Assembly (NCBI GenBank): GCA_025331125.1
Contig: JAOALB010000155.1
Span: forward strand, 56,901-120,900
Direction: 5' to 3'
DNA length: 64,000 nucleotides
Source of the DNA: Mycogone perniciosa
Taxonomy: Eukaryota; Ascomycota; Sordariomycetes; Hypocreales; Hypocreaceae
Shown here: piece by piece, positions 21,381 to 33,600 of the stretch
Layout of the letters: each line of letters begins with the position of its first letter
How positions within the stretch are numbered: the stretch's first letter is position 1
Program-made: the position numbers and the translations under genes
The notes under the pieces: generated by a model
Database searches by the model: none
The model's input: only the letters and a program-made list of their open reading frames with translations
What the model was told of the DNA's origin: nothing

Positions 21381-24300
21381 TCATCTCACTCCAGCCGTGC
21401 CTGAAAGGCAAACTTTGTACATCTTGGGCCGGTTGGCGCCCGTCAAAGTCGCGATGAGGGCAAAATTCTCGCCATTCTCCTCAAATAGCACGCCAGTAAA
21501 TTCGTCTCCATACGAAAGGCCTGAGAAATGTGCTATCTCTCTTACAGAGAGTTCCACGCCTGGCTGGGGCGTTGCAATCTCCAGGAGAAGTACCCTGTGG
21601 TTGGCTGTTGACGTCCCCAGGGCCAAGAATTTGTCATCATGCATGCCTGCTATGAGCTTGAGGATGCGAAAATTTGGAATTTCTTTCTGAATATTGTCGA
21701 TGGGGTCGTTACCGGTGAAGGTCTGAATGTGAAAGCGCTTTTCGCGTGTGACTACAGCGCAGGTGGCTCCATCTCGGAATGGGCAAAAGGTGGTGAAGAA
21801 ACCCGCCGTACCGCTGCTGTCAAATCCCTTTCCGGGGCTGTTAGGATGATTTTCTTCGTGGTGTAAAAAGAAGTGGTATCTCAACTTACCCGTGATTCTA
21901 TGAAGAGGGTATCTATGGTTGAGTTGTTCAGTGAAATGTGCATGATCGGAATCTTGTGTTCGAGACTCCTGGCCGTGAGATTGGGTCGAATAACCAAATG
22001 AACATCATGATCGTCCGAAATCGTTAGATCAATAACGTCTGCTGCTGGCCAGCTTGATTCCACTATTCTCCAAGGGTTGGTTGGTGTACTGTGGTTCCTC
22101 GTTGACACAACCACCACACCCTCTGTTGACACACTGGGCCTGTGAAATGATGAGCCTTGGAAAAGGAGCTATCCAGGAATATGTGCAAAAACATACCGTG
22201 GTGTTGCCAGCGCAATGAGATCTGATACGGAAGCACAAAGAAGTGAGCCTGGGTGGCTATCACCGTCTTGGTGACGCAGAACACAGGCTAGCATTTGGCT
22301 ATTTGGTGAGATGGACACTTTTTGTATTTCCGGGAACGGAAGGACAACGCGAGTCAAACTCAAGCGATTCAAATCAGCATCGACGGGAACTCCGGCGTGC
22401 AGGTCAAATATGTAGACCTACGTAGAACTGTTAGCATCACTGGAGCGAGAGATATGAAGAAACATAACAGTCGTGCACTCACCACGCTGCGGCCCGTTGT
22501 AGATGCAATCAGATACTCATTTGTCAAACTGATGCTCTTCCAAAAGGACTCTGTTGCATCGAGAGAGTACTCGGCCGATCGCGCCAAGTCATGTCCTTCC
22601 TTGTGGCCCTGTCGCGGAATCAGCGATTGAGATGAGAAGAGAACGATCTTGACATCAGTCCAGTAGGCCACAAGCATCGCATCTGGGGAGATAGCACAGC
22701 CTTTGAACGATTCGCTGGATGATAGAGACCATTCGTTGACATTTCCTTGGGATGCTGATTGCTTTCTGCTGTATGCAAAAGTCAGTGACGGGGCGTTCAA
22801 AGGAAGCAAGTGACTAAAGCAGAGCGTACATACCGTGGGAACAAGCTATTCCAGGCAAAATTTGTTGGGATTTCCAGTCTCATATCCAGTGGGAAATTCG
22901 CCTCGCCGTTTGTATCCTCGGGGCTTGTGTATATCTTGTACGTTTGTGCCAGCAAGCCCTTTACCTTCTTTGCGCTCATTCGATCAGACGGGTCAATCAG
23001 CAAAACGGATCTCTCCAGGTTTCTCAGGATAAACTTGACTGCCTGTCCCTCCCTAGGGTCTCGTGTCTCTGCCTTTTTGATAAGTTGCGTGTGCCATTTG
23101 CTAACTTCATCGTGCACCCGCGTGGGGTTAAATCGGTGCCCTCGCAAGAAGAAGCGATCGTAGCCATCTGCATCGCGATGCTGGATACGGGCCTCCTGGT
23201 ATGCGGTGACGCCCTTGTGTCCGTCTTGAAGATACGAGAAAACCACGCTGAGCACGCACCCAAGAGACCAGACATCACTACCCGTTTTCATGTGTGGGAT
23301 GGCTTTGATGGATTCCGGTGCGAGGTAAGTTCCTTCGCCACGCCGATTGAGAGTTGGCGATAGGGTTGAGTTTTGGATCTTCCGACGCCGAACAAACAAA
23401 CTGTTGAAGTCCCTTTCCCTTTCACCACCTTGGCTGCTGTGTCGTATCTTTACTCGCGACATGCCGAAATCGCTGAGTTTCCAGATTGGTCTAAAGTGGG
23501 CATTCTCCTTCTTCACGAAGACGAGGATGTTACTGGGTGTCAGGTCCATGTGATAACACACCATGTCCTCCAACTCTGGTGTCTTCATTCCGCTGTGGAG
23601 GTAATTGAGTCCGTCGGCGAGCCCCTCAGCAGAGCGAATGATTTCTGCTTTCGCCTCTCTTGTGTTCGGTTTCGTTCGGTGATTCTCCATCATGTACGAT
23701 CGGAGATCGCAAACCGCAAGTTCCATGAACAAACTATAATTGTTGCCGATGGACAGGCTGCCAAAACTTTCAACGATATTGACGTGGCCTTTGGAAGATT
23801 GCGTGAGAATCTTCTTCATGATCTCATGCTCGTCTCGAACACGAACATTCTCAGTCAAGGTGTAATCTTTGCGTGCCATCCACATGGGCGCAGTATTGTA
23901 GCCGAATTCTGTGTCAGGGTCCTCAAAGTGACCAGCGGCGATTCTGACTCGGAATACCTTGCCGAATGAGCCCTCTCCGAGGGGTGATTCCTCCAGGTAT
24001 GGGAGACGTCGACTCGTCAGGCTGGGCAGGGAAACCTCCTCGCCCTTGCGAAGCGTGACAGCCTGGAAACAGGCCTGCTTCGCAAAGAACTTGTCCGCAT
24101 CGACATGGTTCCCCAATATGCCAACAAGTTGCTTGAGATCCGCTGGCAGGGGACCTATCGCTGTCCCTCTCCGGTCGCGAACGGGCCAAGCACGAGTGGC
24201 CACAAGCTTGGTGACAAAGGCTCTGGCTGCACCGATACTGCAAGTTGCAAATACCAGAGTAGCCAGAAATTCTTGCAACTGTCTTTCTTTGAGTCTTTCA

Positions 24301-24515
24301 ATAAAGTCCTGCTCTCTTATTTGTAGTTGCGATTCTGCTGGGCCAACGTCCAAGGAGAGACTGCGGAAGAAGAGCTGCAGATTGCCATCATGCAGCACCT
24401 GGACAGCGGTGCCTCTTGTGGCAAATCTGAGACTCTCGTCGTTTTTCCTTTCCAACCTCTTGACCAGCTGGCCATAAATCTCATCGCATACGCTGGTGTA
24501 CGTGATTGGCGCCAT
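21381..24515 (-). CDS. Serine/threonine protein kinase with N-terminal helical and C-terminal beta-rich region
   Basis: The large first exon, 24515 to about 22830, encodes an alpha-helical N-terminus (about residues 1-165) and then a kinase domain. It has the P-loop GEGSFGKVF, the lysine in MWMARKDYT, the catalytic loop YHMDLTPSNILV (HMD in place of HRD, catalytic Asp kept), LSDFGMSR, and an APE-like LAPES. Catalytic residues are present, so activity is likely. After the kinase come further exons (ORFs around 22800-22369, 22372-22169, 22132-21881 and 21884-21381) encoding repeated strands such as CAISPDAMLVAYW, VSISPNSQMLACVL and IAGMHDDKFLALGTS, reminiscent of a WD40-like propeller. Fungi have many kinases of this layout with unknown targets. 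The 3' exon borders are approximate. It is tail-to-tail with the CorA-like gene. Confidence 0.8.
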
Positions 24516-27049
24516 TATGCCGGATTGTTGAGGTGTTGTGCGTGTGTTTGCAACATTGCAGCGACGAGGGAACGAGGTCCACGGAATGGGACATTTGGCA
24601 GACTCGGAGAAATCGATTAAATGTAAGGCGACCTGCAGCCTTGCAAATCTGCCTCTCTTGATGGTGTTTCAGCTCACACTACTTCGCACATTGAGTGGGA
24701 GCCTTCTCTCTGCGGCTGACATCAAATCAGGATCCTGAAATAGATATCAAGTGATTGCCTCGGTGTCGTGACAGGAGCGCTCGCTCCCGCACAGAGCCAA
24801 AAACCGGCTGCATCATATCATTCCTTCCATTGGCTTCGGGCATCTTGACATCGATCTTCATCGAGCCTTATCCAATATCTGGAGTGACAGGCGGGTGGTA
24901 AAGGCGATGTTTTCATTGGAGGAGAGAAATCATGGGGCGGTGCATTCAATAGTGCATCTGGATATCCTCCTGATCCTGAGACGCGCAACTATCCCATGCA
25001 TACTCCTTTCCAACCTATTGCTTTCCGAGGCTGACTCTGGCATTCTAGGAACAACTTTGCAACAAGTCGGCGCCTTCTCGTATCATGGACGGTCCTCGGT
25101 ATGGATCTGCTTGAACCCTTGCCCAGTTTGTTTTGTCATTTCAATACCCTGAACTCCATTCTATCCACCAAACTAATACTACTAAACATATATATACGCC
25201 CGCAAATCAATATCGTTTACGAGTAGGATCAATACCACCGCATCTGCAAAGGGGCCTTATAATAGTGGATAACAATATTATTAGCTCCACCAACGGAAGG
25301 ATACCTAAATCACGAGGCCACGCCATAGTGTAGCTTTTTTTTTTCTCGCTACGACGAAACCCTTGATTAGGTAGGATTATTATGGGTTCGTGGGGCTCAT
25401 TATCCTTCAGCGATTTCTACGCCGTCGACGGATCCCGAAGCCACGCATGTGGTTATACGCACAACGCCTACGGAGTACAGTACCGAGTATATACGAAGTG
25501 TCTCCTGGATCACAGGTGGTCTGTCTAGGGTAGAAGACCATGTGGAATCACATCAGCGTTGGAGAGAATTCGTTCCACGGCTCCATGGGCCGCTCCACCT
25601 GAAGTTGAGCACGATATCACGAGAGTCGCGCGATACAAAGTTGTTTCGGTCAAATAATCAAGTCTTCGTCGGAAACAGAGAAGTTCGCAGAGAGCTTTGC
25701 GAGGCATGGTTGGGCATCTACAGTGGCATAACATACGGGGCACAGTCGCCCCCTCATTAATTCGCCGATAAGGATCGAGCCATATATAGTATACCCATCT
25801 AAATGCTACTCTATTCAGGCGTTAACCAAGAGCCAGGAGCATGGACCAAATTCCCTGCCTTTCTACAGTCATTGCACTCCATGCTCTAACACTGTTGCAT
25901 CCCGCAACTGCTGTGCATTCATGATTTGCAGGACATCAGTGGATACGCGTACGATCGGTCCTGAGACAACACTATGCTACCACGTGCGTAGTGTTGCAAC
26001 CGATCATCTGGGAATACGACTTCTGAAGCAAAATGGTGGATTTTATCCATCGAAGAGGGTTTCTTGGCGTAGCTTAATCAAGCTTGCTCGATGTATCCAA
26101 GTGGCTCTACTCCGTACTCCGTACCATGTTCAACTTTCTGGATCTTCGTGTCGGGATTCATTGTGTCGGGATTGACTGCGAAGGCCTCCGACCAGATATC
26201 CCATGTAGTTTTACTATGTGATTGGATTGCGCAAGCGTTATGCTATTACTATTCAATATTACTACCATCACGTCGCAACCAAGACTTTTGTTCTATAAAT
26301 AAGGGTAAACGACACGTCTCTATGGAGAAAGTCGGAGGACTTTTGGCCTTCTCTCCACTCGAAGAGCTCTTGGCAAGACGATAATCTAAGACTTCTTCAC
26401 GGCCATAGACGTGAGAGTTGGCCCGAAGACGCAGGCGAGCTCATTGATAGGTGGATTCACCGGAGGATTTCCCTGTTGGACTCAATATGATCGGGATATC
26501 ACGGGTCCCTAAGAGCACGGCTGGGGATGGGTACGGGTTCTTGAAGAGCCGTAATTTGTAAAATCCTTGGATAATAATCCGGCATATTGTCCAACAACTG
26601 CCACAATTGTGTCTCTGCATGACTAAAAGCGCCACCAGCCTTAGTAAAGAGGCTAGGGAAGATTGCCGGAACTCCAAAAAGAGGAGCTAGAATGGGGAGA
26701 AAGTTGAATGAAGGAGGAGGAGGAGGAAGAGGAGAAAACTTGGCGTTGGGGGAGTCTTGTCTCCAGAAGATATGGCTCGGGGATTACCCCATACGGGGAA
26801 TACGGGGTGCTGAAGAAAACGTGGACTGCAAAGGACAAATGTCCGTGAGGCATCAGAGCGCTCAAAGATTACGAGTACTCTTTTTTCTTGCATTTTCTCT
26901 CTCTAAAAGGCAAAGATCAACGTGACAGATGACTTGCTCTCACCCCAGCTTTCTAGCATCAAGACCCTTAGGGTCACATGGCAATGAGAGGGAGAGTTAT
27001 CCTGCAGCAGACCCACGTTTCCACTTGGAAGCATGGATTCAGAGATTGA

Positions 27050-27087
27050 GACTACTACTACGGAGTACTACTACTACTACTACTCTG
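27050..27087. repeat. ACT trinucleotide run containing a TACGGAGTA motif
   Basis: Several ACT/TAC units lie on both sides of a TACGGAGTA copy at 27059-27067. Confidence 0.7.
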
Positions 27088-29474
27088 CACTCTATTAACC
27101 CCCGCTTCTCCGTAGATTCATTCCCCCGCAATTGAGGTGGTGCGGAGAAATTCTCTCGTCAAAGTGCGCACAGAAAATTTCTCCTGTAGCGCTTGGAGCT
27201 ATTCTCGCAAAGTGGGTTCGGCAAGGGGGAATCTCACGGAGGGGAGGAGTCAGTCCTGTCTGTGCTCGTATGCGAGATGTGAGAGGGAGCAGACAGGTCA
27301 CAGACATGTCACAAACCGTCGTCGTTGGCTTGGTGTGGTTTTCTCCAAAGAGCCCACATAGTACACATGTATGCGGGGGGGAACAGGGCAATGACTCGAT
27401 CTGGCTGGTTGGATTTGGGGATTCAATTCCGTTCTGATTCCGCCAAGAATCGACAGTTGCAGGGATGAGGTTCCGTTTGCCTCCAAGCGACGAAGACGGA
27501 GTTTGTAGCGACGGTGGGACCTGTTGGCCAGGTCTAGATTCTGGAAGCTGAAAGTTATGTGTCTCTGCGATGAGACAATTCTTCGGTCATGCTACGTGGA
27601 TCTGCACGCAGATGTGTTGGTCGGTGACACTCTTTTCTGCTGATCTTTGTTTGTGCCATGAGATCATCTCAGCCTTGCATGTTTGGTTGGTTCGTGGTAC
27701 TCCGTATGTTTTACAAAAATACCGCTCCTCGGCTTACACCAGATCACCAACACATCGGAGACAGAACAGCCATCCCGCTCCGTCCTCCATAGTCATCGCG
27801 ATTACAAAACGGCAGCCGTTTCTCACAGGCTAAGAGTCTTGGTATGCATGCGCTTTTCCCTTGGCTTCAGACCTCCGACTGCGGATGCCGGCCGGTATGA
27901 GTCTATGCTTACTGATGGGAAAGTCGTCCGAATGCCCTGAAGAGTAATTTTGGAAAACTGATGTCCTGAAGCACCTCAAGGCCCCATGGGGAAGCACACT
28001 AGCAGGGATAATAGGCCTGGGGGCTGGTGCAGCGTGGCAATCAGCTCCTAGTGGAGTAAACACCGACGGCTCTGACTTTGGGGTCAACTACTACTACTGG
28101 TAGTACTCCGTAGTACGACTGCTAAATGCCAGCTAGGCTCCATCTAACACTTTATGGAGTAAACAAAGCGCTCGGACAAATGATAATAGTGGGAATACTG
28201 ATCCATTAATGTGACCAATTTTGGTATGCTTAAGCTTAACCGTAAGGTAAATGTCAATGTTAAACTGGACGTAGAGAGGTGGGAGACGCAGTGGACTGCG
28301 GGCAAGGGTTCTAGCCCCAGGGTTCTGCCAATAATACTACGTGCCTCCACCAGCCATCGAGTTCCATCATGACAGCTTCACCTATGAGGTGGTACGCATT
28401 ACTTGACGCAAATGTGTTGCTCGTGCCCTCCTTTCTCTGTGCAAAGAGAGTATGGAGTGCCACTGCTTCGTATACTTCTCATCATCGTCAACGGCTGAGA
28501 GGCGTGAGTCCAGGGGACTGATGTCATCTACTGCTACTCCTAACTAATACCGAGAGAACCCAAACATCCCACACGGGACTATCCTGTCAGCCTTTCTAAC
28601 ATCCATCCAACTCCCTTCTTCCCTTTACCCTTGTTACTAATTCTTCCATACTCCATACAGATCTCCACCATGACTGGCTAACCGCCGCATGGTGTTGCAC
28701 TTCCCCACACGCTCGCAAGCCATGGGCTTCACTCATCCTGGCTGACACACCTCAGCCAGCCCCGGAATGGCCGAAATCTCTGCCTCTACTCCGTACTCTG
28801 CAGCCAGTCATGGAGCCAGTCATGGAGCCAGCCATAGCTCTTAGTGGAACCCATCTTTCGCGCTTTCATCCCGCACCCCGATCCCTCCCACTCTCTTCTT
28901 CAACCCCAGCTATAGCCCGCGGAGGATGTCCGACGACACCGCTAGCAGATCCTAGTCGAGCCTCGTCTCCGACTTGTCTCCAACACTTCACCACACCACA
29001 CCATTCCCCTCATCGCCCTCTCCTTCTCTAGGCAGCCAACAAAGGCCAGGGAACTTGCTTAACACCGAAACCAAGGCAACGCAGCGCCTGGGTTCCCCGA
29101 GAGCTCTCATTGTGTGATCCGTTCGAACCCGGGACTTATGCCTATTGCCGTCGTTGTTGGCTCATCCATCTCGGGATGCATTCCCTAGTGTGCTGGGGAC
29201 CGGCCCCGGATCTTGCTCCGCAGATTCTCGTATGAGTACTCCGTAATGCTACCCAAAGCTCAAACCCCAGACTGTGAATGATGATCTTGCTTTTCATGTT
29301 GGTCCGTCCGACCCTTGCTCCCGTCGGGAAATGTCGTAAGACATGAATGTCTTTGACTCTAGACCCGCATCTGTCTTGCTGCAGCCAGCATGGAGTGGAC
29401 TATAAAGAAGGCTACCGCCGCATCATGAAAAAGGTTATTTCTGCAGTGGTGCCAGTCCTCCCACTCCCACCAGC

Positions 29475-29482
29475 TATATAAA
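29475..29482 (+). promoter_or_regulatory. TATA box of the monocarboxylate transporter gene
   Basis: TATATAAA lies about 112 bp before the ATG at 29594. Confidence 0.55.
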
Positions 29483-29593
29483 CAAGTCGGCCCCGTCGCC
29501 TTCTTCCCTCTCATCATACCATACCATACCTACCACTACTCATAGGTTGGCGGCTTGAGATTTAGATACGACATAACCGGACGGGATACGACA

Positions 29594-31255
29594 ATGGCGA
29601 CGCAGCAGAACGAGCCCGCCGACCCCTTGGCCAAGGGCGTCGTCGCTACGGCCAAGCAGTCTTTCCGTGATCTCTTCATCTGGAAGCAGCGTGTTGTTCT
29701 CACCAACTCCTATGGCGAGAATCGCTGCGAGTGGCAGGAGCCCGATCGTATCCAGAACCCCATCAGCCTCTTCGCCCAACTGTCGGCTAAGGACTGGCTT
29801 TTCTTCATTGTCGGATGGCTGGCCTGGACCGCTGACGCCTTCGACTTCCACGCCTTGTCCATTCAGACGGTCAAGCTGTCCAAGTACTACAACCGCTCCA
29901 AGACTGACATCTCCACTGCCATCACCCTAACGCTGCTGCTGCGCTCTGTCGGCGCTGCTGTCTTCGGTTTTGCAGGTGACAAATGGGGCCGCAAGTGGCC
30001 CATGGTCTTCAACATGATGGTTCTTGGAGCTCTTCAGATTGCCACCATCTACAGCAAGACCTTTGAGCAGTTCCTTGCCGTCCGCAGCCTGTTCGGTCTG
30101 TTCATGGGCGGTGTCTATGGCAACGCCATTGCCATGGCTCTGGAGCAATGCCCGTGAGTTTCCCCTGAATCTTGACGTCGTCAAAGTTTTTTGGTGTTGT
30201 GGCTCCCGCTAACATCTCTTGGTTAACAGATCTAACGCGCGTGGCTTGATGTCAGGCATCTTGCAGCAAGGCTACTCGATGGGTTATGTCTTGGCTGCGT
30301 GCGCCAATCTTGGCGTTGGGGGTTCCACCGATTCATGGAAGATTGTCTTCTGGGTTGGAGGTGAGTTTGATTCGATCATGATAAAAACATGCAAATAAAT
30401 ACTGATGTGGAGTTCTAAACAGCCGCTTTCTCCTTTGCCGTTGGCTTTGCGCGTGTCCTGTTCCCTGAGTCCAAGCAGTTCCTCGAGGCCAGGGCCGCAG
30501 GCAAGAAGGCTACGTCTCCTGGCGCTTTCTGGCGCGATACCAAGAGCATGCTTCTTAAGGAGTGGAAGATGTGTGTCTACTGCATCATCCTCATGACCTG
30601 GTTCAACTACTACTCCCACACTTCGCAAGACTCCTACACCACATTCATGTTGGAGCAGAAGGAGCTCGACAACGCCGGTGCCTCGCGTGCTTCCATCCTG
30701 ATGAAGGCTGGCGCTGTCGTTGGTGGTACCATCATCGGATACCTTAGCCAGTTCCTCGGACGACGCCGAACCATGATGGGCGCTGCTCTCATGTCTGCTC
30801 TCCTGATTCCCGCCTGGATCCTCCCCGAGGGCGAGCAAGCTCTCAGCGCCACCGGCTTCTTCATGCAGTTCTTCGTCCAGGGTGCCTGGGGCGTCATCCC
30901 CATCCACCTGAACGAGCTGTCTCCCCCTGCTTTCCGCTCTTCCTTCACTGGTGTCACCTACCAGATCGGCAACATGATCTCCTCGCCCTCTGCCCAGATT
31001 GTCAACGCCGTTTCCGAGAAGACCTTTGTCACTCTCCGCAACGGCGACATGGCTGAGGCGTATGGCCCCGTCATGGGTGTTGCCACTGCCATCATTGCCA
31101 TGGGTATCTTCGTCACCGTCATGTTCGGTCCCGAGCGACGTGGTCGCAGCTTCGAGGGCGCTGTTGCAGGTATGCAGAGTGACTCAGATGCCAAGACAGT
31201 CGATGACGAGGAGAAGGGTGAGGTCAGCGTCGAGACGGATGAGGAGAAGAAATAA
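29594..31255 (+). CDS. Jen1-type monocarboxylate:proton symporter (MFS)
   Basis: Three exons (29594-30153, 30230-30360, 30423-31255) give 507 aa. It is a major facilitator with about twelve helices. The first, WLFFIVGWLAWTADAFDFHA, is followed by the loop GDKWGRKWPM (the G-X3-D/G-R-X-G-R/K motif of MFS sugar/acid porters). The seventh helix region carries NYYSHTSQDSYTT, which fits the signature NXX[S/T]HX[S/T]QDXXXT of the lactate/pyruvate transporters Jen1 and Jen2. It therefore probably imports lactate, pyruvate or dicarboxylates with protons across the plasma membrane. The C-terminus is acidic and Lys-rich (KTVDDEEKGEVS...), as in Jen proteins subject to ubiquitin-dependent turnover. An upstream ATG in frame at 29555 is possible, but MATQQNEPADPL begins in a better context. 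Regulation by carbon source is expected from the family, not shown here. Confidence 0.9.
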
Positions 31256-32539
31256 AAGAAACAGGGGTCTATGAGCCATGGCTGCTAGCATAAGGATTTG
31301 CGAATGATGATGAAATTGGCGTGGATTTAGCAGGTTTTATTATTTTTTATACGGCTGCCTGACCAGATTAATTCCCGTCACGATGGTTACTGCAATGGCA
31401 AGTATGTTACTTTCTACCTCTAGCGATCGCGATTCCATGATTGTATATACCAATAATTGAAACGCCATGTTTTTGCTATTACTCTCCAGCATTTTCTTTT
31501 TTCGTGATTTTGATGTTTGATATGGAAGGCCAGAGTGAGTGAATTCTTACTCGCCTATTTCCCCATCTACTTCGTATTACTCCACCCAGATTTAGTAGAT
31601 GGAGCTTGTTGAGGGTGTGGTCCTCGGCCAGTAAGCTTACAACGTTTTCTTCCAGTGGATCATGAGGTCTTGGAGATGATGATTCATGAGCTACACCTCT
31701 ATGCATGAAATGGATAGTTCCGGTTTTGTTGGTTGGCGCCGGGAATAAGGAGTTTGATAGAAGCCAGCGCTCCCCAAAACATGTGCACGATTCATGCAAG
31801 TGACATATGTAATATTGGTATGGCCCCACGGCTTGACGAGACAATTCAGCAGGGAGACTTGGTTAGCGGGTCCCGGATATCCTCCCGGCACTCGGAAGCC
31901 GTCTTACGAGTTGGATACAAAGTGTTGGGAACGAGAGTGGTTAGGATCTTTAATCCCTAGTCGCCCTCTCACGATGGTTCAGCCAGGTCTTCTCAGCATC
32001 CGGCGCTTCGGCCCATATACTACTAATCCTATGAGACCAGTGGGGCAACTTGAGGATTATGGGAGAAGTCGGTGGTGCGGAGACGTTGATTGATTTTCAT
32101 CGTACTCCGTATATATTTTGCAAAGGATATCGAGATACTATAAAATGCGATGCCTCTTAGATTGCTCGCCGTCTCAACCATTCAAATCGCAATTATGTAT
32201 ATCAAATACTGCCAGCTTCTCCTATTCTCCTGTTCTCCTATTGTCTATCTCGCAGTGGAAGTTGTATTTCTTATTCATTCTAGTGCGGCTGATGTGTCAG
32301 TGCAATCTCGCATCCCCCCTTTGGTCTCAGCCTTTCTTTCTGACAAAGACTGTCCTCGTTCACGAACGCTCATGTCATAAAACAGATCTTCCTATCTCGA
32401 TATGCGGAGCCCTTCAATTGAAAGAAAACTCTTCATGCCCCTATCTTCTCTTCTTCGTGTTAGTCTTTTGTTGACCTCGACACACTATGCGCCAGAGTTG
32501 GGATACTTCGTTGAGAAACACCCATCCAGGTGCCGAGCC
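31256..32539. other. Intergenic region
   Basis: It contains the 3' end of the transporter gene, one TACTTCGTA variant (31568) and one TACTCCGTA (32103). I see no gene. Confidence 0.5.
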
Positions 32540-33600
32540 ACTCTGAATGGAATCAAGTCCGTGTTGCCTCTGCTCAACTTCACCACCATCCATTATGCCT
32601 AATTCATCATCGTCTCGCTGGTCTGCTCCCTCATTTCTGGGATTCGTCGAATCCCAGTTTCAGCATCTTGTATCTGCCATTACAGAAGTCGGCCTTAACA
32701 CCGTCAATCTCAGCGACATAACCACTTGGCAGCAGGTAATTCTCTGTCTTCTCATCATGTTCGGCAGCAGCATCTGGGTGTCCATTTGGACCGTCAGTGT
32801 ACGAACGCACGTCTTTGAACAGCGCTTCAAGCGCATAATGTAGGAGGAGCGGCTGAGAATGCGATGGCTTGTGACCTCATTGGATAGCCCCCCTGCAACA
32901 GCTGCAGCACCGTAGCTCTTCAGTCGAGGGGCATCCATGGCCAGTAGCAGCATGTTGTACGGAGTACTCCGTACATCACCCCGGTTACACTCATTCACCA
33001 GTCAACCACGTTCTAGCAAAGCCGTCGGACAGTCCACCTCCGCATCCTTGGGCCGTGTCAGCGTCTTTGAGCCAAGATCCAAGCATGCAGATGTTCCTTC
33101 AACGGTTGGGCTCCGAAATCTCGGTAGATATGAATGGGCAGTGCCGTGGTTTTTGGCGACCTTACCGCCGAGGAGGGTGAACGCCTTGGTGGGTGCGAGT
33201 ACCGGGACTTCTAGGAATCGTCTGCCGCTCTCTTTCTTCTTTGACATGTCCTAGGATGCGCCGCACTCGGTGCTTGGATTGCTAATAATATCACTGAACT
33301 TGCCATCGCTGACAGTGTGAACCCCTGGTGGCTCAGCATCTTCAGTTGTGTGTCTGCGGTTAACAGCCCTGGCCTGTCACTGCTCAAGGTGAACATGATC
33401 CCGTCTCAAAACGCCCCTTTCGTTCTCATCGCAATAGGTTTGATGATTCTAGCGGGCAATATATCTTACCCAATTTCCCTCCGGTTCATTCTATGGTCAC
33501 TGGGCGGGATTTGAACTCCTCAACCTTGGGAATCCTGCCGTCGAGTCAATCCCCCTTAGATCTCGGATTCTTGATGGACCCTTTCAAGCTGTGAGTAAGT
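32540..33600 (+). pseudogene. Decayed TRK/Ktr-type potassium transporter
   Basis: Fragments in different frames match fungal Trk potassium transporters in the correct order. The N-terminal helix region IKSVLPLLNFTTIHYA runs into an in-frame TAA (32600-32602) and continues in the same frame as FIIVSLVCSLI. A second frame carries FWDSSNPSFSI. A third carries SAITEVGLNTVNLSDITTWQQ and GSSIWVSIWTVSVRTHVFEQ up to a stop at 32843. After a gap with no similarity, GCAALGAWIANNITE and VNPWWLSIFSCVSAVNSPGL run to about 33505. A frameshift and internal deletion then lead to LLNLGNPAVESIPLRSRILD, which ends at 33590 just before GTGAGT, possibly a fossil intron donor. The gene has at least one nonsense mutation, several frameshifts and deletions. 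A 20-bp palindrome lies inside it (32956-32975). Confidence 0.85.
32956..32975. repeat. Perfect 20-bp palindrome made of two fused TACGGAGTA/TACTCCGTA copies
   Basis: The half-site TGTACGGAGT is followed at once by its reverse complement. It lies between two fragments of the TRK pseudogene, in DNA that no longer matches the ancestral gene. Confidence 0.95.

Larger units (their letters stand above)
24516..29593. other. 5-kb intergenic block with motif repeats
   Basis: I recognise no gene. The block holds eight exact TACTCCGTA/TACGGAGTA motifs (25469, 26108, 26115, 27059, 27698, 28104, 28787, 29237), an ACT-trinucleotide run near 27050-27087 and a purine-rich GGA run near 26705. A long pyrimidine-rich stretch at 28560-29040 and the TATA box at 29475 belong to the upstream region of the transporter gene. 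Open frames here are short and have no recognisable similarity. The length of the block would allow a large regulatory region or an unrecognised noncoding RNA. Confidence 0.55.

Noticed and set aside
29115..29140. GTTCGAACCC resembling a tRNA B box
   Set aside because: The flanks cannot form a T-arm on either strand, and no A box or acceptor stem is found at the right distance.
30284..30907. 207-codon minus-strand frame opposite the transporter
   Set aside because: It lies wholly antisense to the well-supported Jen1-type exons and has no similarity or splice logic.
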